From the NCBI RefSeq assembly GCF_030758615.1, contig NZ_CP132381.1, positions 1,364,001 through 1,428,000 of the forward strand: a stretch of DNA of 64,000 bases. Reading direction: 5' to 3'. The stretch comes from Gilliamella apis (GTDB lineage Bacteria; Pseudomonadota; Gammaproteobacteria; Enterobacterales; Orbaceae). This document shows positions 7,347-17,403 of this stretch, in pieces. Under the pieces are notes generated by a model. The model was not told the origin of the DNA. It saw only the letters and a list, made by a program, of their open reading frames with translations, and searched no databases. Made by a program: the position numbers and the translations under genes. The number at the start of each line of letters is the position of its first letter. Within the stretch, counting starts at the first letter, position 1.

Positions 7347-9176
7347 ATGTCATTTAAAGATCAGATTGAAGACGTTTTACATAATGTTTTTGGGTACAAA
7401 TCGTTTAGAAATCAGCAAAGAGATATTATCGAATCAGTTATTGCCGGACGAGATACTTTAACCATTATTCCAACAGGTGGCGGTAAATCGCTTTGTTATC
7501 AGATTCCGGCAGTAGTATTGCCTGGTACTGCGTTGGTTATTTCGCCACTTATTTCGTTAATGAAGGATCAAGTTGATCAATTAATCGTTAATGGAATTTC
7601 GGCGGCTTTTTTAAATGCGACTCAATCTCCAGAAGAGCAACAAAACATTATTGAACAGTATTTAAATCACACAATTAAATTATTATATATTTCACCTGAG
7701 CGACTGGCCGTGTCGTCCTTTTCTTCATTAATTACTGCTCATCCTCCATCATTAATCGCTATTGATGAGGCGCATTGCATTTCACAATGGGGGCATGACT
7801 TTAGGCCTGACTATCGTCAATTAAACCATTTATCATTGCGTTTTCCCGAAGTTCCAATTATCGCGTTAACAGCAACCGCCGATAAATTGACTCAAGCAGA
7901 TGTGATTAATCAGCTTAACTTAATCGATCCGTTAGTGGTGGTGCGTAGTTTTGATCGGCCAAATATACGTTATACGGTAGTTGAAAAATTTAATCTTACT
8001 GAGCAAGTTGTCTCTTTTATTGAAACCCAAAAAGGGAATAGTGGTATTGTCTACTGTTCTAGTCGTTCCAAAGTTGAGGATATGACAACCAGACTGGCTG
8101 CGAGAGGATTCTCTGTCGTTGCTTATCATGCTGGTTTAACCACTGCTGAGCGTCAACAAGCACAAGAAAGTTTTTTGAAAGATAATGTGCAAATTATTGT
8201 GGCAACTGTCGCTTTCGGGATGGGAATTAATAAACCCAATGTCCGTTTTGTGGTGCATGCTGATTGCCCTAGAACGATTGAGGCATATTATCAAGAAACT
8301 GGTCGAGCAGGGCGGGATGGCGTTCCGGCAGAGGCTCTTTTATTATTTAATAGTAAAGATCTAAACTGGTATCATCGCCAAATTGCTGATAAACCAGAGA
8401 ATAAACATAAACAAGTTGAGTTACATAAGATTCAATCCATGGAGTCATTCGCCCAAAGTATGACTTGTCGGCGTACCGTATTACTTAACTATTTTGGTGA
8501 GAATAGAACCGAACCTTGCAACAACTGTGATATCTGTCTTTATCCACCCGAGCATTATGATGGATTAATTGATGCACAAAAAATACTTTCTTGCATATAC
8601 CGAGTTGAGCAACGTTATGGTGCTCAATATGTTGTCGATGTGTTACGTGGTTCTTCTCGCTCACAAATTAAAGAAAATGGTCATGATAAATTATCGGTTT
8701 ATGGAATAGGAAAAGCGCATTCTTCTGATTATTGGCTTAGTGTAATTAGACAATTAATTTATTTGGGATATGTGAGTCAAAATATTTCCACCTTTACTAC
8801 GTTACAATTGACCGAACAAGCACGTGCGATTCTTAAAGGTCAAGTCGCTTTATCTTTAGCAAAACCACGTTTAGAAATTGTGAAGAAAAGTCGCTTAAAT
8901 CGTTATGCTCGAGCGATTAATTTAACCACGATATTATCTTATGAAGAACGAATATTATTCAATAATCTTAAGCGGTTACGCAAAGAAATTGCTGATATGG
9001 AGGATATTGCCCCTTATGTTGTATTCAGTGATGCAACCTTGCTTGAGATGGTGCAAATCAAACCTGAAAGTAAGAAACAACTTATTAATGTTACTGGTGT
9101 TGGTAAAATCAAATTAGAAAAATATGGCAATCTTTTCTTAGACGAAATTAATGATTTTATGATAAAAAACATATAA
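7347..9176 (+). CDS. recQ: ATP-dependent DNA helicase RecQ
   Basis: 3'-5' superfamily-2 helicase acting in RecF-pathway recombination and fork repair. The 609 residues are the usual length. Walker A is PTGGGKSLC (Lys47), the DEAH box is AIDEAHCISQWGHDFRPDY, and helicase motif VI lies in QETGRAGRDG. The RQC zinc site has the cysteines of TCRRTVLLNYFGE and PCNNCDIC. A C-terminal HRDC domain is present (DATLLEMVQIKP...GVGKIKLEKYG). All domains are intact. It stands alone in its own transcription unit, with tRNA-Val about 290 bases upstream on the other strand. Confidence 0.96.
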   Translation: MSFKDQIEDVLHNVFGYKSFRNQQRDIIESVIAGRDTLTIIPTGGGKSLCYQIPAVVLPGTALVISPLISLMKDQVDQLIVNGISAAFLNATQSPEEQQNIIEQYLNHTIKLLYISPERLAVSSFSSLITAHPPSLIAIDEAHCISQWGHDFRPDYRQLNHLSLRFPEVPIIALTATADKLTQADVINQLNLIDPLVVVRSFDRPNIRYTVVEKFNLTEQVVSFIETQKGNSGIVYCSSRSKVEDMTTRLAARGFSVVAYHAGLTTAERQQAQESFLKDNVQIIVATVAFGMGINKPNVRFVVHADCPRTIEAYYQETGRAGRDGVPAEALLLFNSKDLNWYHRQIADKPENKHKQVELHKIQSMESFAQSMTCRRTVLLNYFGENRTEPCNNCDICLYPPEHYDGLIDAQKILSCIYRVEQRYGAQYVVDVLRGSSRSQIKENGHDKLSVYGIGKAHSSDYWLSVIRQLIYLGYVSQNISTFTTLQLTEQARAILKGQVALSLAKPRLEIVKKSRLNRYARAINLTTILSYEERILFNNLKRLRKEIADMEDIAPYVVFSDATLLEMVQIKPESKKQLINVTGVGKIKLEKYGNLFLDEINDFMIKNI

Positions 9177-9262
9177 CAATGTTTAAAATATTATCTATAA
9201 TAGCCATTTTTATATCATTTTAATTAATTTTTATAATTTAATTTATTAAAAATGGAGTTTTT

Positions 9263-10507
9263 ATGCCCACTATGAATGATATGCCACAGATGTTGGCATT
9301 AGTTTTATTGCTTATTATTTTATATCTAGGTGATGTTGTTTCAACACGAACTAAAGCTTGGGTACCTTCAGTTTTTATTTGCGCGGTACTGTTTTTATTA
9401 GGTTATTGGACATTTTTTCCAACTGATATTGTTGCTCGAGCAGGTATTCCAAATGTAGTCGCTGTTATGTTTATGTATTTATTGATTGTGAACATGGGAA
9501 CTTTGTTATCAATAAATGAGTTGATACTACAATGGAAGACAATACTTATATCGCTTTCAGGAATTGTGGGTATTATTGTTATTGCTATTATTGTTGGATA
9601 TCTATTTTTTGATCTCAATACTATTATTGTCGCTATTCCACCATTAGTCGGTGGTATTGTTTCAGCTATTATTATGGCTAAAGGGGCAACCGAAGCAGGA
9701 TTGCCAGATTTGGCTGTATTTGCAATTATAATTTATGTAATGCAAGGTTTTATTGGTTATCCATTAACATCAATTATGCTGAAAAAAGAAGGTCGCAGAG
9801 TATTGAAAAAATATCATGAAGGGACTTGGGTCGTTGAAAAAGATGTTACTACTATGGATAAGCAAACTGCAACTACTGATGAAAATCCAATGCCGAGTCT
9901 GTTTGCTAAAATTCCAGCGAGTTATAATTCTTCGTATTTTATCTTTTTGCGTATTGCAATAGTCGGTTTTTTAGCTTATTCAGTATCGGAAGTATTAAAA
10001 CCAGTCGTCAGTATTAGCCCATTTGTCTTATGTTTATTATTTGGTGTTGTTGCTGCTTCTTTAGGTTTTTTAGAGCGTCATCCTTTAAAGAAAGCTGGTG
10101 GTTTCGGGCTAGCAGTAATGGGATTGATGTTATTTATTTTTGATACTTTGAGCCGAGCAACGCCAGATATGTTAATTAGGCTTATCACACCTTTAATTAT
10201 TTTTATTCTTTCTGCTGTTATTGGGATGTTTATTTTCTCGGTTATTGTCGGTAAAGTTTTAAAAGTAAGTAAAGAAATGGCTTTTTCGATCGCCTTAACT
10301 GCATTATATGGATTTCCGGCCGATTATATTATCACTAATGAGGTCATTAATAATTTAACCAAAGATCCAAAAGAAAAAGAGGTATTAACCAGCCATATGT
10401 TACCACCAATGTTAATTGGCGGATTTATTTCAGTAACGATGGTATCAGTTGTATTAGCTGGCATCATGGTTAATATGATTGTTGGCCCGTTAACACCAAT
10501 AAAATAG
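9263..10507 (+). CDS. Polytopic inner-membrane transporter, probable partner of the next gene
   Basis: 414 residues made mostly of hydrophobic segments (about ten to twelve), including LALVLLLIILYLGDVV, VVAVMFMYLLIVNMGTLLSI and FFLRIAIVGFLAYSV-type stretches. A hydrophilic loop lies near residues 175-215. The glycine-rich AIPPLVGGIVSAIIMAKG resembles re-entrant segments of ion-coupled symporters. I cannot assign a named family; a sodium/organic-acid-type symporter is the best guess. It lies 90 bases before an M20 amidohydrolase, suggesting uptake of the N-acylated or amidated compound that enzyme cleaves. SD-like GGAG precedes the ATG. Confidence 0.7.
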   Translation: MPTMNDMPQMLALVLLLIILYLGDVVSTRTKAWVPSVFICAVLFLLGYWTFFPTDIVARAGIPNVVAVMFMYLLIVNMGTLLSINELILQWKTILISLSGIVGIIVIAIIVGYLFFDLNTIIVAIPPLVGGIVSAIIMAKGATEAGLPDLAVFAIIIYVMQGFIGYPLTSIMLKKEGRRVLKKYHEGTWVVEKDVTTMDKQTATTDENPMPSLFAKIPASYNSSYFIFLRIAIVGFLAYSVSEVLKPVVSISPFVLCLLFGVVAASLGFLERHPLKKAGGFGLAVMGLMLFIFDTLSRATPDMLIRLITPLIIFILSAVIGMFIFSVIVGKVLKVSKEMAFSIALTALYGFPADYIITNEVINNLTKDPKEKEVLTSHMLPPMLIGGFISVTMVSVVLAGIMVNMIVGPLTPIK

Positions 10508-10599
10508 TTGGAAATTTAATTATCAGATTCAACTTGTAGATTTGTGCAAATATGTGCACTATTAAATGAATACATATGAAATATATAAAAGGTAGTAAC

Positions 10600-11778
10600 A
10601 TGATTAATCAAACTATTAAAGATTCAATAAAACAGAATATTAACGACATGATCGCGTTTCGTCGTGATTTACATCGTCATCCAGAACTACCGTGGGAAGA
10701 ATTTAGAACCACCGATAGAATTGCTGACGAACTTGATAAAATTGGTATTACTTATCGACGCACTAAACCGACTGGAATTATTGCTGATATTCAAGGCGGT
10801 AAACCAGGTAAAACGATCTTACTTAGGGCAGATATTGATGCTTTGCCAGTAAAGGAATTAAGCACCAATATTGATTATCAATCCACTATTGATGGCAAAA
10901 TGCATGCTTGTGGACATGATACTCATACGGCTATGCTGCTAACGGCTGCTAAAACGTTATATTCTATCCGTGAACAGTTAAAAGGTAATGTACGGTTAGT
11001 ATTTCAGCCGGCTGAAGAAATTGCTCAAGGGGCAAAAGGGATGATCGAACAAGGTGTACTTGAAGGTGTTGATAGCGCTTTTGGTATGCATATATGGTCA
11101 CAAATGCCGGTAGGTAAAGTATCTTGTGTTGTTGGTTCAAGCTTTGCTTCAGCAGATCTATTAACAGTTAGATTTAAAGGGCGAGGAGGTCATGGTTCAA
11201 TGCCTCATGACACAGTGGATGCGGTTATGGTTGCATCTGCATTTGTTATGAATGTTCAATCAATTGTTTCTCGTGAAATATCGCCTCTCGATCCTGCGGT
11301 TGTTACTATAGGTCGAATGGATGTGGGTACGCGCTTTAACGTAATCGCTGAAAATGCGGTTTTAGAAGGAACGGTGAGATGCTTTAATGTTGCAGTGCGT
11401 GAGAAAATTGAAGCTGCAATTAGACGTTATGCTAACCAAGTTGCAGCCATGTATAGAGCGACAGCTGAAGTTGAGTATATCTATGGTACTTTACCGGTTA
11501 TTAACGATAAAGAAAGCGCTCTATTAGCACAAAAAGTCATTGTTGAATCATTTGGCGAAGATGCATTGTATTTTGAAGCACCAACTACCGGCGGTGAAGA
11601 TTTTAGTTATTATACTGAAAACATTCCTGGTGCATTTGCTCTAGTCGGATCAGGTAATCCTGAAAAAGATACTCAATGGCCACATCACCATGGCTGTTTT
11701 AATGTCGACGAAGATGGCATGGCATTAGGTGCAGAATTTTATGCACAATATGCATGGGCTTTTTTAAATCAAGATTAA
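10600..11778 (+). CDS. M20D-family metal amidohydrolase (hippurate hydrolase/N-acyl amino acid deacylase-like)
   Basis: About 392 residues. Zinc/manganese-binding motifs of the M20D group are visible: HACGHDTHTAML, the catalytic QPAEE, HIW, and GGEDFSYY near the C-terminus. A dimerisation (lid) domain lies between, around GRGGHGSMPHDTVDA. Such enzymes cleave amide bonds of N-acyl amino acids or related aminoacyl conjugates in the cytosol. I start at ATG 10600, preceded by AAAGGTAG, rather than ATG 10576, which has no ribosome site. Paired with the transporter just upstream, it probably works on an imported conjugate. Exact substrate unknown. Confidence 0.88.
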   Translation: MINQTIKDSIKQNINDMIAFRRDLHRHPELPWEEFRTTDRIADELDKIGITYRRTKPTGIIADIQGGKPGKTILLRADIDALPVKELSTNIDYQSTIDGKMHACGHDTHTAMLLTAAKTLYSIREQLKGNVRLVFQPAEEIAQGAKGMIEQGVLEGVDSAFGMHIWSQMPVGKVSCVVGSSFASADLLTVRFKGRGGHGSMPHDTVDAVMVASAFVMNVQSIVSREISPLDPAVVTIGRMDVGTRFNVIAENAVLEGTVRCFNVAVREKIEAAIRRYANQVAAMYRATAEVEYIYGTLPVINDKESALLAQKVIVESFGEDALYFEAPTTGGEDFSYYTENIPGAFALVGSGNPEKDTQWPHHHGCFNVDEDGMALGAEFYAQYAWAFLNQD

Positions 11779-11816
11779 CCATTCATGATTAATCATCAAT
11801 TGATTATTTCCTTTAC

Positions 11817-11857
11817 TTATCAACCTTCGATTGACTGTTTGAAGGTTGATAAATCAT
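11817..11857 (+). terminator. Rho-independent terminator after the amidohydrolase gene
   Basis: A 12-bp perfect stem, TTATCAACCTTC (11817-11828) with GAAGGTTGATAA (11841-11852), is closed by a 12-nt loop and followed by ATCATTTTT. The stem is strong and the T tract imperfect. Confidence 0.7.
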
Positions 11858-12029
11858 TTTTCAATAATTAATCCTTCAAAACAGCCTAATAGTTTCAAAA
11901 TTTGTGCAAAGGGTATTTTATTGCTTAAAAATCTCACCTAATATCGAATCGGTTATCGGCATCTTAAAGACTACATTGACACTTTATGGTATGATTAGCA
12001 AAATTTATTAGTAATAAGTAACGGTGATT

Positions 12030-14090
12030 ATGAGTTATCAAGTCTTAGCACGTAAGTGGCGACCAAAATCATTTTCTGAAGTAGTAGGGCAACAGCATGT
12101 TTTAAAAATTTTATCTAATGCTCTTTCTCTTGGTCGAGTTCATCACGCTTATCTGTTCTCTGGTACTCGAGGAGTAGGTAAAACTTCGATTGCTCGATTA
12201 TTAGCCAAAGGTTTAAATTGTGAAAGTGGTATAACGGCAACCCCTTGTGGTGTTTGTGATAATTGTCGTGAGATTGAACAGGGTCGATTTGTTGATTTGC
12301 TCGAAATTGATGCTGCATCACGTACTAAAGTCGAAGATACTCGGGAAATTTTAGATAATATTCAATATTTGCCAAGCAAAGGCCGTTTTAAAGTCTACTT
12401 AATCGATGAAGTACATATGCTCTCTCGTAGTAGCTTCAATGCTTTATTAAAAACATTGGAAGAGCCACCAGAACACGTTAAGTTTTTATTAGCAACAACT
12501 GATCCGCAAAAATTACCTATCACTATTTTATCTCGCTGTTTGCATCTGCATTTAAATGTGCTTGATACATCATTAATTGCTGAGCAACTAAAACATATTT
12601 TGCAATTAGAACAAATTGAAAGTGAACCGCGAGCAATACAGCTGTTAGCTAAAGCAGCAAATGGTAGTATGCGCGATGCATTAAGTTTAACCGATCAAGC
12701 AATAGCGCTTGGTAATGGTAAAATCGATGCTGTGTCAGCAGCCTCTATGCTTGGTACTTTAGATAAATCAATTCCTTTTTCATTAATCAATGCTCTTTAT
12801 CAAAATGATGGTAATACTTTGATGCAACAGATTGAAGCAGCTGCTTTACAAGGTGCGGATTGGGATAATTTATTAGCCGAATCTATTGCTTTGTTACATC
12901 AAATTGCCTTATTACAAGTTGTGCCGACAGCATTGGGTGATTATACAGACAATGAAGAACAGTTACGCTTCTTAGCTCAATATATGGCGCCTAATGATGT
13001 GCAACTGTTTTATCAAATTTTATTAATGGGCCGTAAAGAACTTGCTTTTGCACCAGATAAAAAAATGGGTGTTGAAATGAGTTTTTTACGCGCTTTAGCA
13101 TTTATGCCTAAAAATGTCGATGCAATTAAGCCACCAGCTGCAACAGCTACTATACCGACAAAAAAAGCTGAATCGCCTATTAGAACACAATCAGATCAGG
13201 TTGTGACACCTTCATCACAAAGCGTAAATGAAGCCGCGTCTATTAGGCAAACTGTTAAGCCAGCTATTGAAAATCAGCAATTGAATGACAATACAATAGT
13301 AAGACCAGTTACTAGTGATGAAAATACTGTTTCACAACCAGAAATATCACTTCCCGATGATGCATCATCAATCACTAAAAATATTTTAGAGATGCGAATG
13401 CAGTTAATTAAAGAGGAACAAAAACCAAAAAAGCCTGAATTGGTTGATCACCATCAACCATCTAATTCTTTAATTAACAGTAAACGGGATGACGCTCAGC
13501 AGCTTGCCAACAAGTTAGGCAATAATATTGAAAAAAATGATGAGGAAGCAAAACAAGAAGAGATAACTGCCGAAAATTATCAATGGCAAGCTTGTGGCTT
13601 AGTTGAAACGAAAAATGAACCTGCACTTGATGCAAAAACATTATGCGATTCTTTAAAAGTTGATAAAACGCCAGAAATGACTAAAAAACTAATTGTTGAA
13701 ATGGCTGAAAAAGACGCGTGGTGTGCTGAAATTGAACAATTAGAACTTGCGCCATTAATTAAACAAATCGCAATTAACTCTTATTTTGAACAAATTGATG
13801 ACAATAATATTGTTTTGCATATGCGTTCGTCAGTAAAACACTTGATAAAGTCACCGGCAAATTGCACAAAACTTGAATCTGCTTTATCTGCATATCGTCA
13901 AAAACCATTAAACTTAAAAATTGTTATTGATGATAATCAAGAAAATAAAACGCCGTTAGAAATGCGTGAAGATTTATATCAACAAAAGCTTGAACAAGCT
14001 AAACAGACTATTAATCAAGACGCTAAAGTCGAAATGATTTGTCAATATTTTGATGCGAAGATTGATGAAGCGAGTATTCGTCCTGTATAA
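12030..14090 (+). CDS. dnaX: DNA polymerase III subunit tau (and probable gamma)
   Basis: Clamp-loader ATPase; tau also tethers polymerase cores and DnaB. The 686 residues begin MSYQVLARKWRPKSF. Walker A is GTRGVGKTS, the zinc module is CGVCDNC with an upstream Cys, the sensor-1 region is VHMLSRSSFNALLKTLEEPPEHVKF, and domain III ends near residue 365. A long low-complexity linker (about 370-530) leads to domains IV-V. I use ATG 12030; a GTG two codons upstream is also open. At codons 378-379 the linker carries a canonical -1 slippery heptamer followed at once by a stop, so a short gamma form is expected as in E. coli. ybaB follows 33 bases later. Confidence 0.95.
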   Translation: MSYQVLARKWRPKSFSEVVGQQHVLKILSNALSLGRVHHAYLFSGTRGVGKTSIARLLAKGLNCESGITATPCGVCDNCREIEQGRFVDLLEIDAASRTKVEDTREILDNIQYLPSKGRFKVYLIDEVHMLSRSSFNALLKTLEEPPEHVKFLLATTDPQKLPITILSRCLHLHLNVLDTSLIAEQLKHILQLEQIESEPRAIQLLAKAANGSMRDALSLTDQAIALGNGKIDAVSAASMLGTLDKSIPFSLINALYQNDGNTLMQQIEAAALQGADWDNLLAESIALLHQIALLQVVPTALGDYTDNEEQLRFLAQYMAPNDVQLFYQILLMGRKELAFAPDKKMGVEMSFLRALAFMPKNVDAIKPPAATATIPTKKAESPIRTQSDQVVTPSSQSVNEAASIRQTVKPAIENQQLNDNTIVRPVTSDENTVSQPEISLPDDASSITKNILEMRMQLIKEEQKPKKPELVDHHQPSNSLINSKRDDAQQLANKLGNNIEKNDEEAKQEEITAENYQWQACGLVETKNEPALDAKTLCDSLKVDKTPEMTKKLIVEMAEKDAWCAEIEQLELAPLIKQIAINSYFEQIDDNNIVLHMRSSVKHLIKSPANCTKLESALSAYRQKPLNLKIVIDDNQENKTPLEMREDLYQQKLEQAKQTINQDAKVEMICQYFDAKIDEASIRPV
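13160..13171 (+). promoter_or_regulatory. Programmed -1 frameshift signal in dnaX
   Basis: Heptamer A-AAA-AAA (13160-13166) lies in the zero-frame phase ACA-AAA-AAA-GCT. After a -1 shift the ribosome reads AGC then TGA (13169-13171), ending a 380-residue product that stops just after domain III. A weak hairpin (CACAATC 13186-13192 with GGTTGTG 13199-13205) lies 19 nt downstream, farther than the usual 5-9 nt. The run of seven A could also promote polymerase slippage. Confidence 0.7.
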
Positions 14091-14123
14091 TTACGGGCTA
14101 AATATTATTAACGAGGAATAATT

Positions 14124-14462
14124 ATGTTTTCAGGTGGAAAAGGTGGCTTGGGAAATTTGATGAAGCAAGCCCAACAGATGCAAGCCAAAATGCAGCAAGC
14201 TCAGGAAGAAATTGCTAAATTAGAAGTTACCGGCGAGTCTGGTGCTGGTATCGTTAAAGTGACTGTAAATGGTGCACATAGTTGTAAACGTGTGGAAATT
14301 GATCCATCTTTATTAACTGAAGATGATAAAGAAATGTTAGAAGATTTGATTGCGGCTGCTTACAATGATGCAACTCGTCGTTTAGAAGAAGCGCAAAAAG
14401 AAAGAATGGCTCAAGTAACTGGCGGCATGCAATTACCACCAGGCTTTAAAATGCCATTTTAA
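14124..14462 (+). CDS. ybaB: Nucleoid-associated protein YbaB/EbfC
   Basis: A 112-residue DNA-binding protein that forms a tweezer-like dimer. It opens [20 protein letters not shown], with an N-terminal coiled coil rich in Gln and Met, the core [18 protein letters not shown], and a family-typical end [13 protein letters not shown]. Start ATG follows GAGGA. It is co-transcribed with dnaX as in enterobacteria, but the expected third gene, recR, is absent here and lies at 48.6 kb. Confidence 0.95.
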   Translation: MFSGGKGGLGNLMKQAQQMQAKMQQAQEEIAKLEVTGESGAGIVKVTVNGAHSCKRVEIDPSLLTEDDKEMLEDLIAAAYNDATRRLEEAQKERMAQVTGGMQLPPGFKMPF

Positions 14463-14493
14463 GTTGAAAAACTAATCCGATATTGTCTTATCC

Positions 14494-14526
14494 ATTTTGC
14501 CGACATGGTCGGCAAAATTTCTTTTT
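14494..14526 (+). terminator. Terminator after dnaX-ybaB
   Basis: TTTTGCCGAC (14495-14504) pairs with GTCGGCAAAA (14508-14517) around a 3-nt loop, followed by TTTCTTTTT. Confidence 0.85.
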
Positions 14527-14531
14527 ATCTC

Positions 14532-14547
14532 CTGTCTATTTATACAG
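14532..14547 (+). promoter_or_regulatory. LexA (SOS) box upstream of ruvAB
   Basis: CTGT-CTATTTAT-ACAG is a perfect CTGT-N8-ACAG match, about 170 bases before the ruvA start and directly after the ybaB terminator. ruvAB are classical SOS genes, so this site is expected. Confidence 0.85.
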
Positions 14548-14717
14548 TTTTTCTTTATTAATTTTTTCCTATCAGGTAAACTAACTGACAATTACATTCA
14601 ATTCACTTTCAATGTTGATCATATCAATTTGATTAATCTAGAATCTTAAATATTATTTAATTTAGGGTTATTTTAATCAAACTTATGTAATCAACATTAA
14701 CTTATTAAGGATATATT

Positions 14718-15326
14718 GTGATAGGTCGTTTACGTGGAATCATTATTGAAAAACAACCACCCAAAGTATTAATTGAAGTTGGTGGTGTTGGCTATGAAGT
14801 TTTTATGCCAATGACCTGTTTTTATGCGTTACCCGACAATGGCAAAGAAGTGATTGTGTTAACGCATTTTGCTGTTCGAGAAGATGCTCAAGTGCTTTAT
14901 GGTTTTAATCATGAACAAGAACGAGAGTTGTTTCGTGAATTAATTAAAGTTAATGGCGTTGGCCCAAAATTAGCGCTGGCGATTTTATCTGGAATGTCAG
15001 CAGCACAATTTATTAATGCTGTTGAACAAGGTGAAATTAAAACATTGGTCAAATTACCAGGTGTGGGGACTAAAACCGCTGAACGATTAATTGTTGAAAT
15101 GAAAGATCGTGTTAAACGCTTTGGTGAAGAACTATCAAATGTTAACCCAGCTATTGATATTGGTGATATTAAAAAATCATCCAATCAAATTGAAAGTGAA
15201 GCTGTTTCAGCACTTATTGCTTTGGGTTATAAACCACAAGAAGCCAGTCGTATTATTAGTAAAGTCATTAGACCAGAAATGGATTGTGAAATGCTAATAC
15301 GTGAAGCATTAAAGTCAGTATTGTAA
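14718..15326 (+). CDS. ruvA: Holliday junction DNA-binding subunit RuvA
   Basis: Tetrameric junction-binding protein that guides RuvB-driven branch migration. The 202 residues start [15 protein letters not shown]. Domain II has two helix-hairpin-helix motifs ([14 protein letters not shown] and [17 protein letters not shown]), and a C-terminal RuvB-binding domain follows ([20 protein letters not shown]). The start codon is GTG at 14718, with AAGGA upstream. ruvB starts 15 bases after the stop. ruvC is not adjacent. Confidence 0.96.
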   Translation: MIGRLRGIIIEKQPPKVLIEVGGVGYEVFMPMTCFYALPDNGKEVIVLTHFAVREDAQVLYGFNHEQERELFRELIKVNGVGPKLALAILSGMSAAQFINAVEQGEIKTLVKLPGVGTKTAERLIVEMKDRVKRFGEELSNVNPAIDIGDIKKSSNQIESEAVSALIALGYKPQEASRIISKVIRPEMDCEMLIREALKSVL

Positions 15327-15340
15327 AGTAGGTATTGATA

Positions 15341-16345
15341 ATGATTGAAGCGGATCGTTTAATTGCTCCACAGGCACAAAAAGAAGAAGAGTCTTTAGAT
15401 CGAGCCATTCGTCCTAAGTATTTGGATGAGTATATTGGCCAACCTCAAGTTCGTGAGCAGATGAAAATTTTTATTCAAGCTGCTAAACAGCGTAGTGACG
15501 CACTTGATCATGTTTTAATATTTGGCCCTCCAGGTCTAGGTAAAACGACATTGGCAAACATTGTTGCTAATGAAATGAATGTTAATTTACGTACCACATC
15601 AGGCCCGGTGTTAGAAAAAGCGGGTGATTTAGCTGCTATGCTAACCAATTTAGAACCTAATGATGTGTTATTTATTGATGAAATCCATCGATTATCGCCA
15701 GTTGTTGAAGAAATCTTATATCCAGCAATGGAAGATTATCAACTTGATATTATGATTGGTGAAGGGCCTGCTGCACGTTCAATTAAAATTGATCTGCCAC
15801 CTTTTACCCTTATTGGCGCAACAACTCGAGCCGGTTCATTAACCTCGCCATTACGTGATCGTTTTGGTATTGTGCAACGGCTTGAGTTTTATCGTGTAGA
15901 AGATTTGGAATATATTGTTAGCCGTAGTGCAAAATTTTTAGGTATGGATCTTTCTAAAGAAGGTGCTTACTTAATTGCTAAACGTTCGCGAGGTACGCCA
16001 CGGATTGCTAACCGTTTATTACGGCGAGTTAGGGATTATGCTGATGTCAAATCTAAAGGCGTTATTGATGAACGAATTGCCACTCAAGCATTAGATATGT
16101 TAGATGTAGATAATGAAGGCTTTGATTATATGGATCGTAAGTTACTTCTGGCTATTATCGAAAAATTTATGGGTGGGCCGGTAGGATTAGATAATATTGC
16201 AGCTGCAATAGGTGAAGAACGTGAAACCATTGAAGATGTGTTAGAACCATTTTTGATTCAACAAGGTTATATCCAAAGAACACCGAGAGGCCGAATTGCT
16301 ACGCCTCATGCTTATCGACATTTTGGTATTATTCAAGACGTTTAA
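15341..16345 (+). CDS. ruvB: Holliday junction branch-migration ATPase RuvB
   Basis: Hexameric AAA+ motor of the RuvABC resolvasome. The 334 residues start [17 protein letters not shown]. Walker A is GPPGLGKTT, Walker B is [10 protein letters not shown], sensor-1 is [11 protein letters not shown] and the arginine-finger region is [16 protein letters not shown]-terminal winged helix ends [18 protein letters not shown] use ATG 15341, with AGTAGGT upstream, rather than the in-frame TTG two codons earlier. SOS-controlled together with ruvA. Confidence 0.97.
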   Translation: MIEADRLIAPQAQKEEESLDRAIRPKYLDEYIGQPQVREQMKIFIQAAKQRSDALDHVLIFGPPGLGKTTLANIVANEMNVNLRTTSGPVLEKAGDLAAMLTNLEPNDVLFIDEIHRLSPVVEEILYPAMEDYQLDIMIGEGPAARSIKIDLPPFTLIGATTRAGSLTSPLRDRFGIVQRLEFYRVEDLEYIVSRSAKFLGMDLSKEGAYLIAKRSRGTPRIANRLLRRVRDYADVKSKGVIDERIATQALDMLDVDNEGFDYMDRKLLLAIIEKFMGGPVGLDNIAAAIGEERETIEDVLEPFLIQQGYIQRTPRGRIATPHAYRHFGIIQDV

Positions 16346-16390
16346 ATTTGATCGAATAAGATAATAGCTTAACTCTTTATTATTTAATAG

Positions 16391-16420
16391 AACACCGCTT
16401 AACAGCGGTGTTTTTTTTAT
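16391..16420. terminator. Terminator between ruvB and cysK
   Basis: AACACCGCT (16391-16399) pairs with AGCGGTGTT (16404-16412) around a 4-nt loop, then an eight-T run ends the ruvB transcript. For convergent cysK the tail is weaker. Confidence 0.85.
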
Positions 16421-16437
16421 TCAATAACCTAACGGAA

Positions 16438-17403
16438 TTAACCGAGTTCTTTCTCGGTAAAAATCCCACTAAATAGATCAGTACTAAGATAACGTTCACC
16501 TGATGATGGTAGTATCACCACAATAGTTTTATCGGCATTTTCAGGCAAACGAGCTAAGCGGTCAGCGGCAAATACGGCGGCACCTGAAGAAATTCCTGCT
16601 AAAATACCTTCTTTTTCCATTAATAGCCGCGCAGTATCAATAGCATCTTCATTGCTTACTTTTTCGACCAAATCAATCAAACTTAAATCTAAATTATCAG
16701 GGATAAATCCTGCACCAATACCTTGTATTTTATGTGGTCCAGGTTTGATTGGCTCACCAGCAAGTGCTTGGCTAATAACCGGTGAGGTACTTGGTTCAAC
16801 TGCTACTGCAGTGATGTTTTTACCTTGAGTTTTTTTAATGTATTTAGTTACACCAGTAAAAGTCCCACCAGTACCGACCCCAGCAACAAAAATATCGACT
16901 TGTCCGTCAGTATCAAGCCAGATTTCTGGTCCGGTAGTTTTTTCATGAATTTCTGGATTAGCGGCATTACTGAATTGTTGAAGCATAATATTGTGTTTAG
17001 GATTACTAGCAACAATCTCTTCCGCTTTTTCGATTGCGCCTTTCATTCCTTTAGCTGCGTCGGTTAACACGAGATTAGCACCTAAAGCTTTTAAAAGTTT
17101 ACGGCGTTCAATGCTCATGCTTTCAGGCATGGTTAAGGTTAATTTATATCCACGAGCAGCTGCAACCGCGGCAAGTGCGATACCAGTATTACCACTGGTT
17201 GGCTCGATAAGTTCAACATCAGGGTTTAATAAACCACGTTTCTCAGCATCCCAAATCATATTTGATGCAATGCGACACTTGATACTGAAGCTAGGATTAC
17301 GAGATTCTACCTTGGCTAATATATTTCCTTGTCCGAAATGTTTTAAACGAACTAAAGGTGTATGGCCAATGGTCTGTGAATTATCATCAAATATTTTACT
17401 CAT
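16438..17403 (-). CDS. cysK: Cysteine synthase A (O-acetylserine sulfhydrylase)
   Basis: PLP enzyme making cysteine from O-acetylserine and sulfide. The 321 residues match CysK length. The PLP lysine is Lys42 in [11 protein letters not shown], the substrate loop is [12 protein letters not shown], and the phosphate-binding loop is [11 protein letters not shown]. The glycine-rich ISSGAAV and the C-terminal [14 protein letters not shown] are as in CysK. The ATG is preceded by AAGGATT. It is a single gene and marks the conserved left border of the immunity/Rhs region. Confidence 0.95.
   Translation of the reverse strand: MSKIFDDNSQTIGHTPLVRLKHFGQGNILAKVESRNPSFSIKCRIASNMIWDAEKRGLLNPDVELIEPTSGNTGIALAAVAAARGYKLTLTMPESMSIERRKLLKALGANLVLTDAAKGMKGAIEKAEEIVASNPKHNIMLQQFSNAANPEIHEKTTGPEIWLDTDGQVDIFVAGVGTGGTFTGVTKYIKKTQGKNITAVAVEPSTSPVISQALAGEPIKPGPHKIQGIGAGFIPDNLDLSLIDLVEKVSNEDAIDTARLLMEKEGILAGISSGAAVFAADRLARLPENADKTIVVILPSSGERYLSTDLFSGIFTEKELG

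Noticed and set aside
13540-13560. Second slippery A-run in dnaX (GAA-AAA-AAT) as the frameshift site
   Set aside because: It lies beyond domain III in the tau-specific part and its -1 frame runs on before stopping. The 13160 heptamer with immediate TGA is far better placed.
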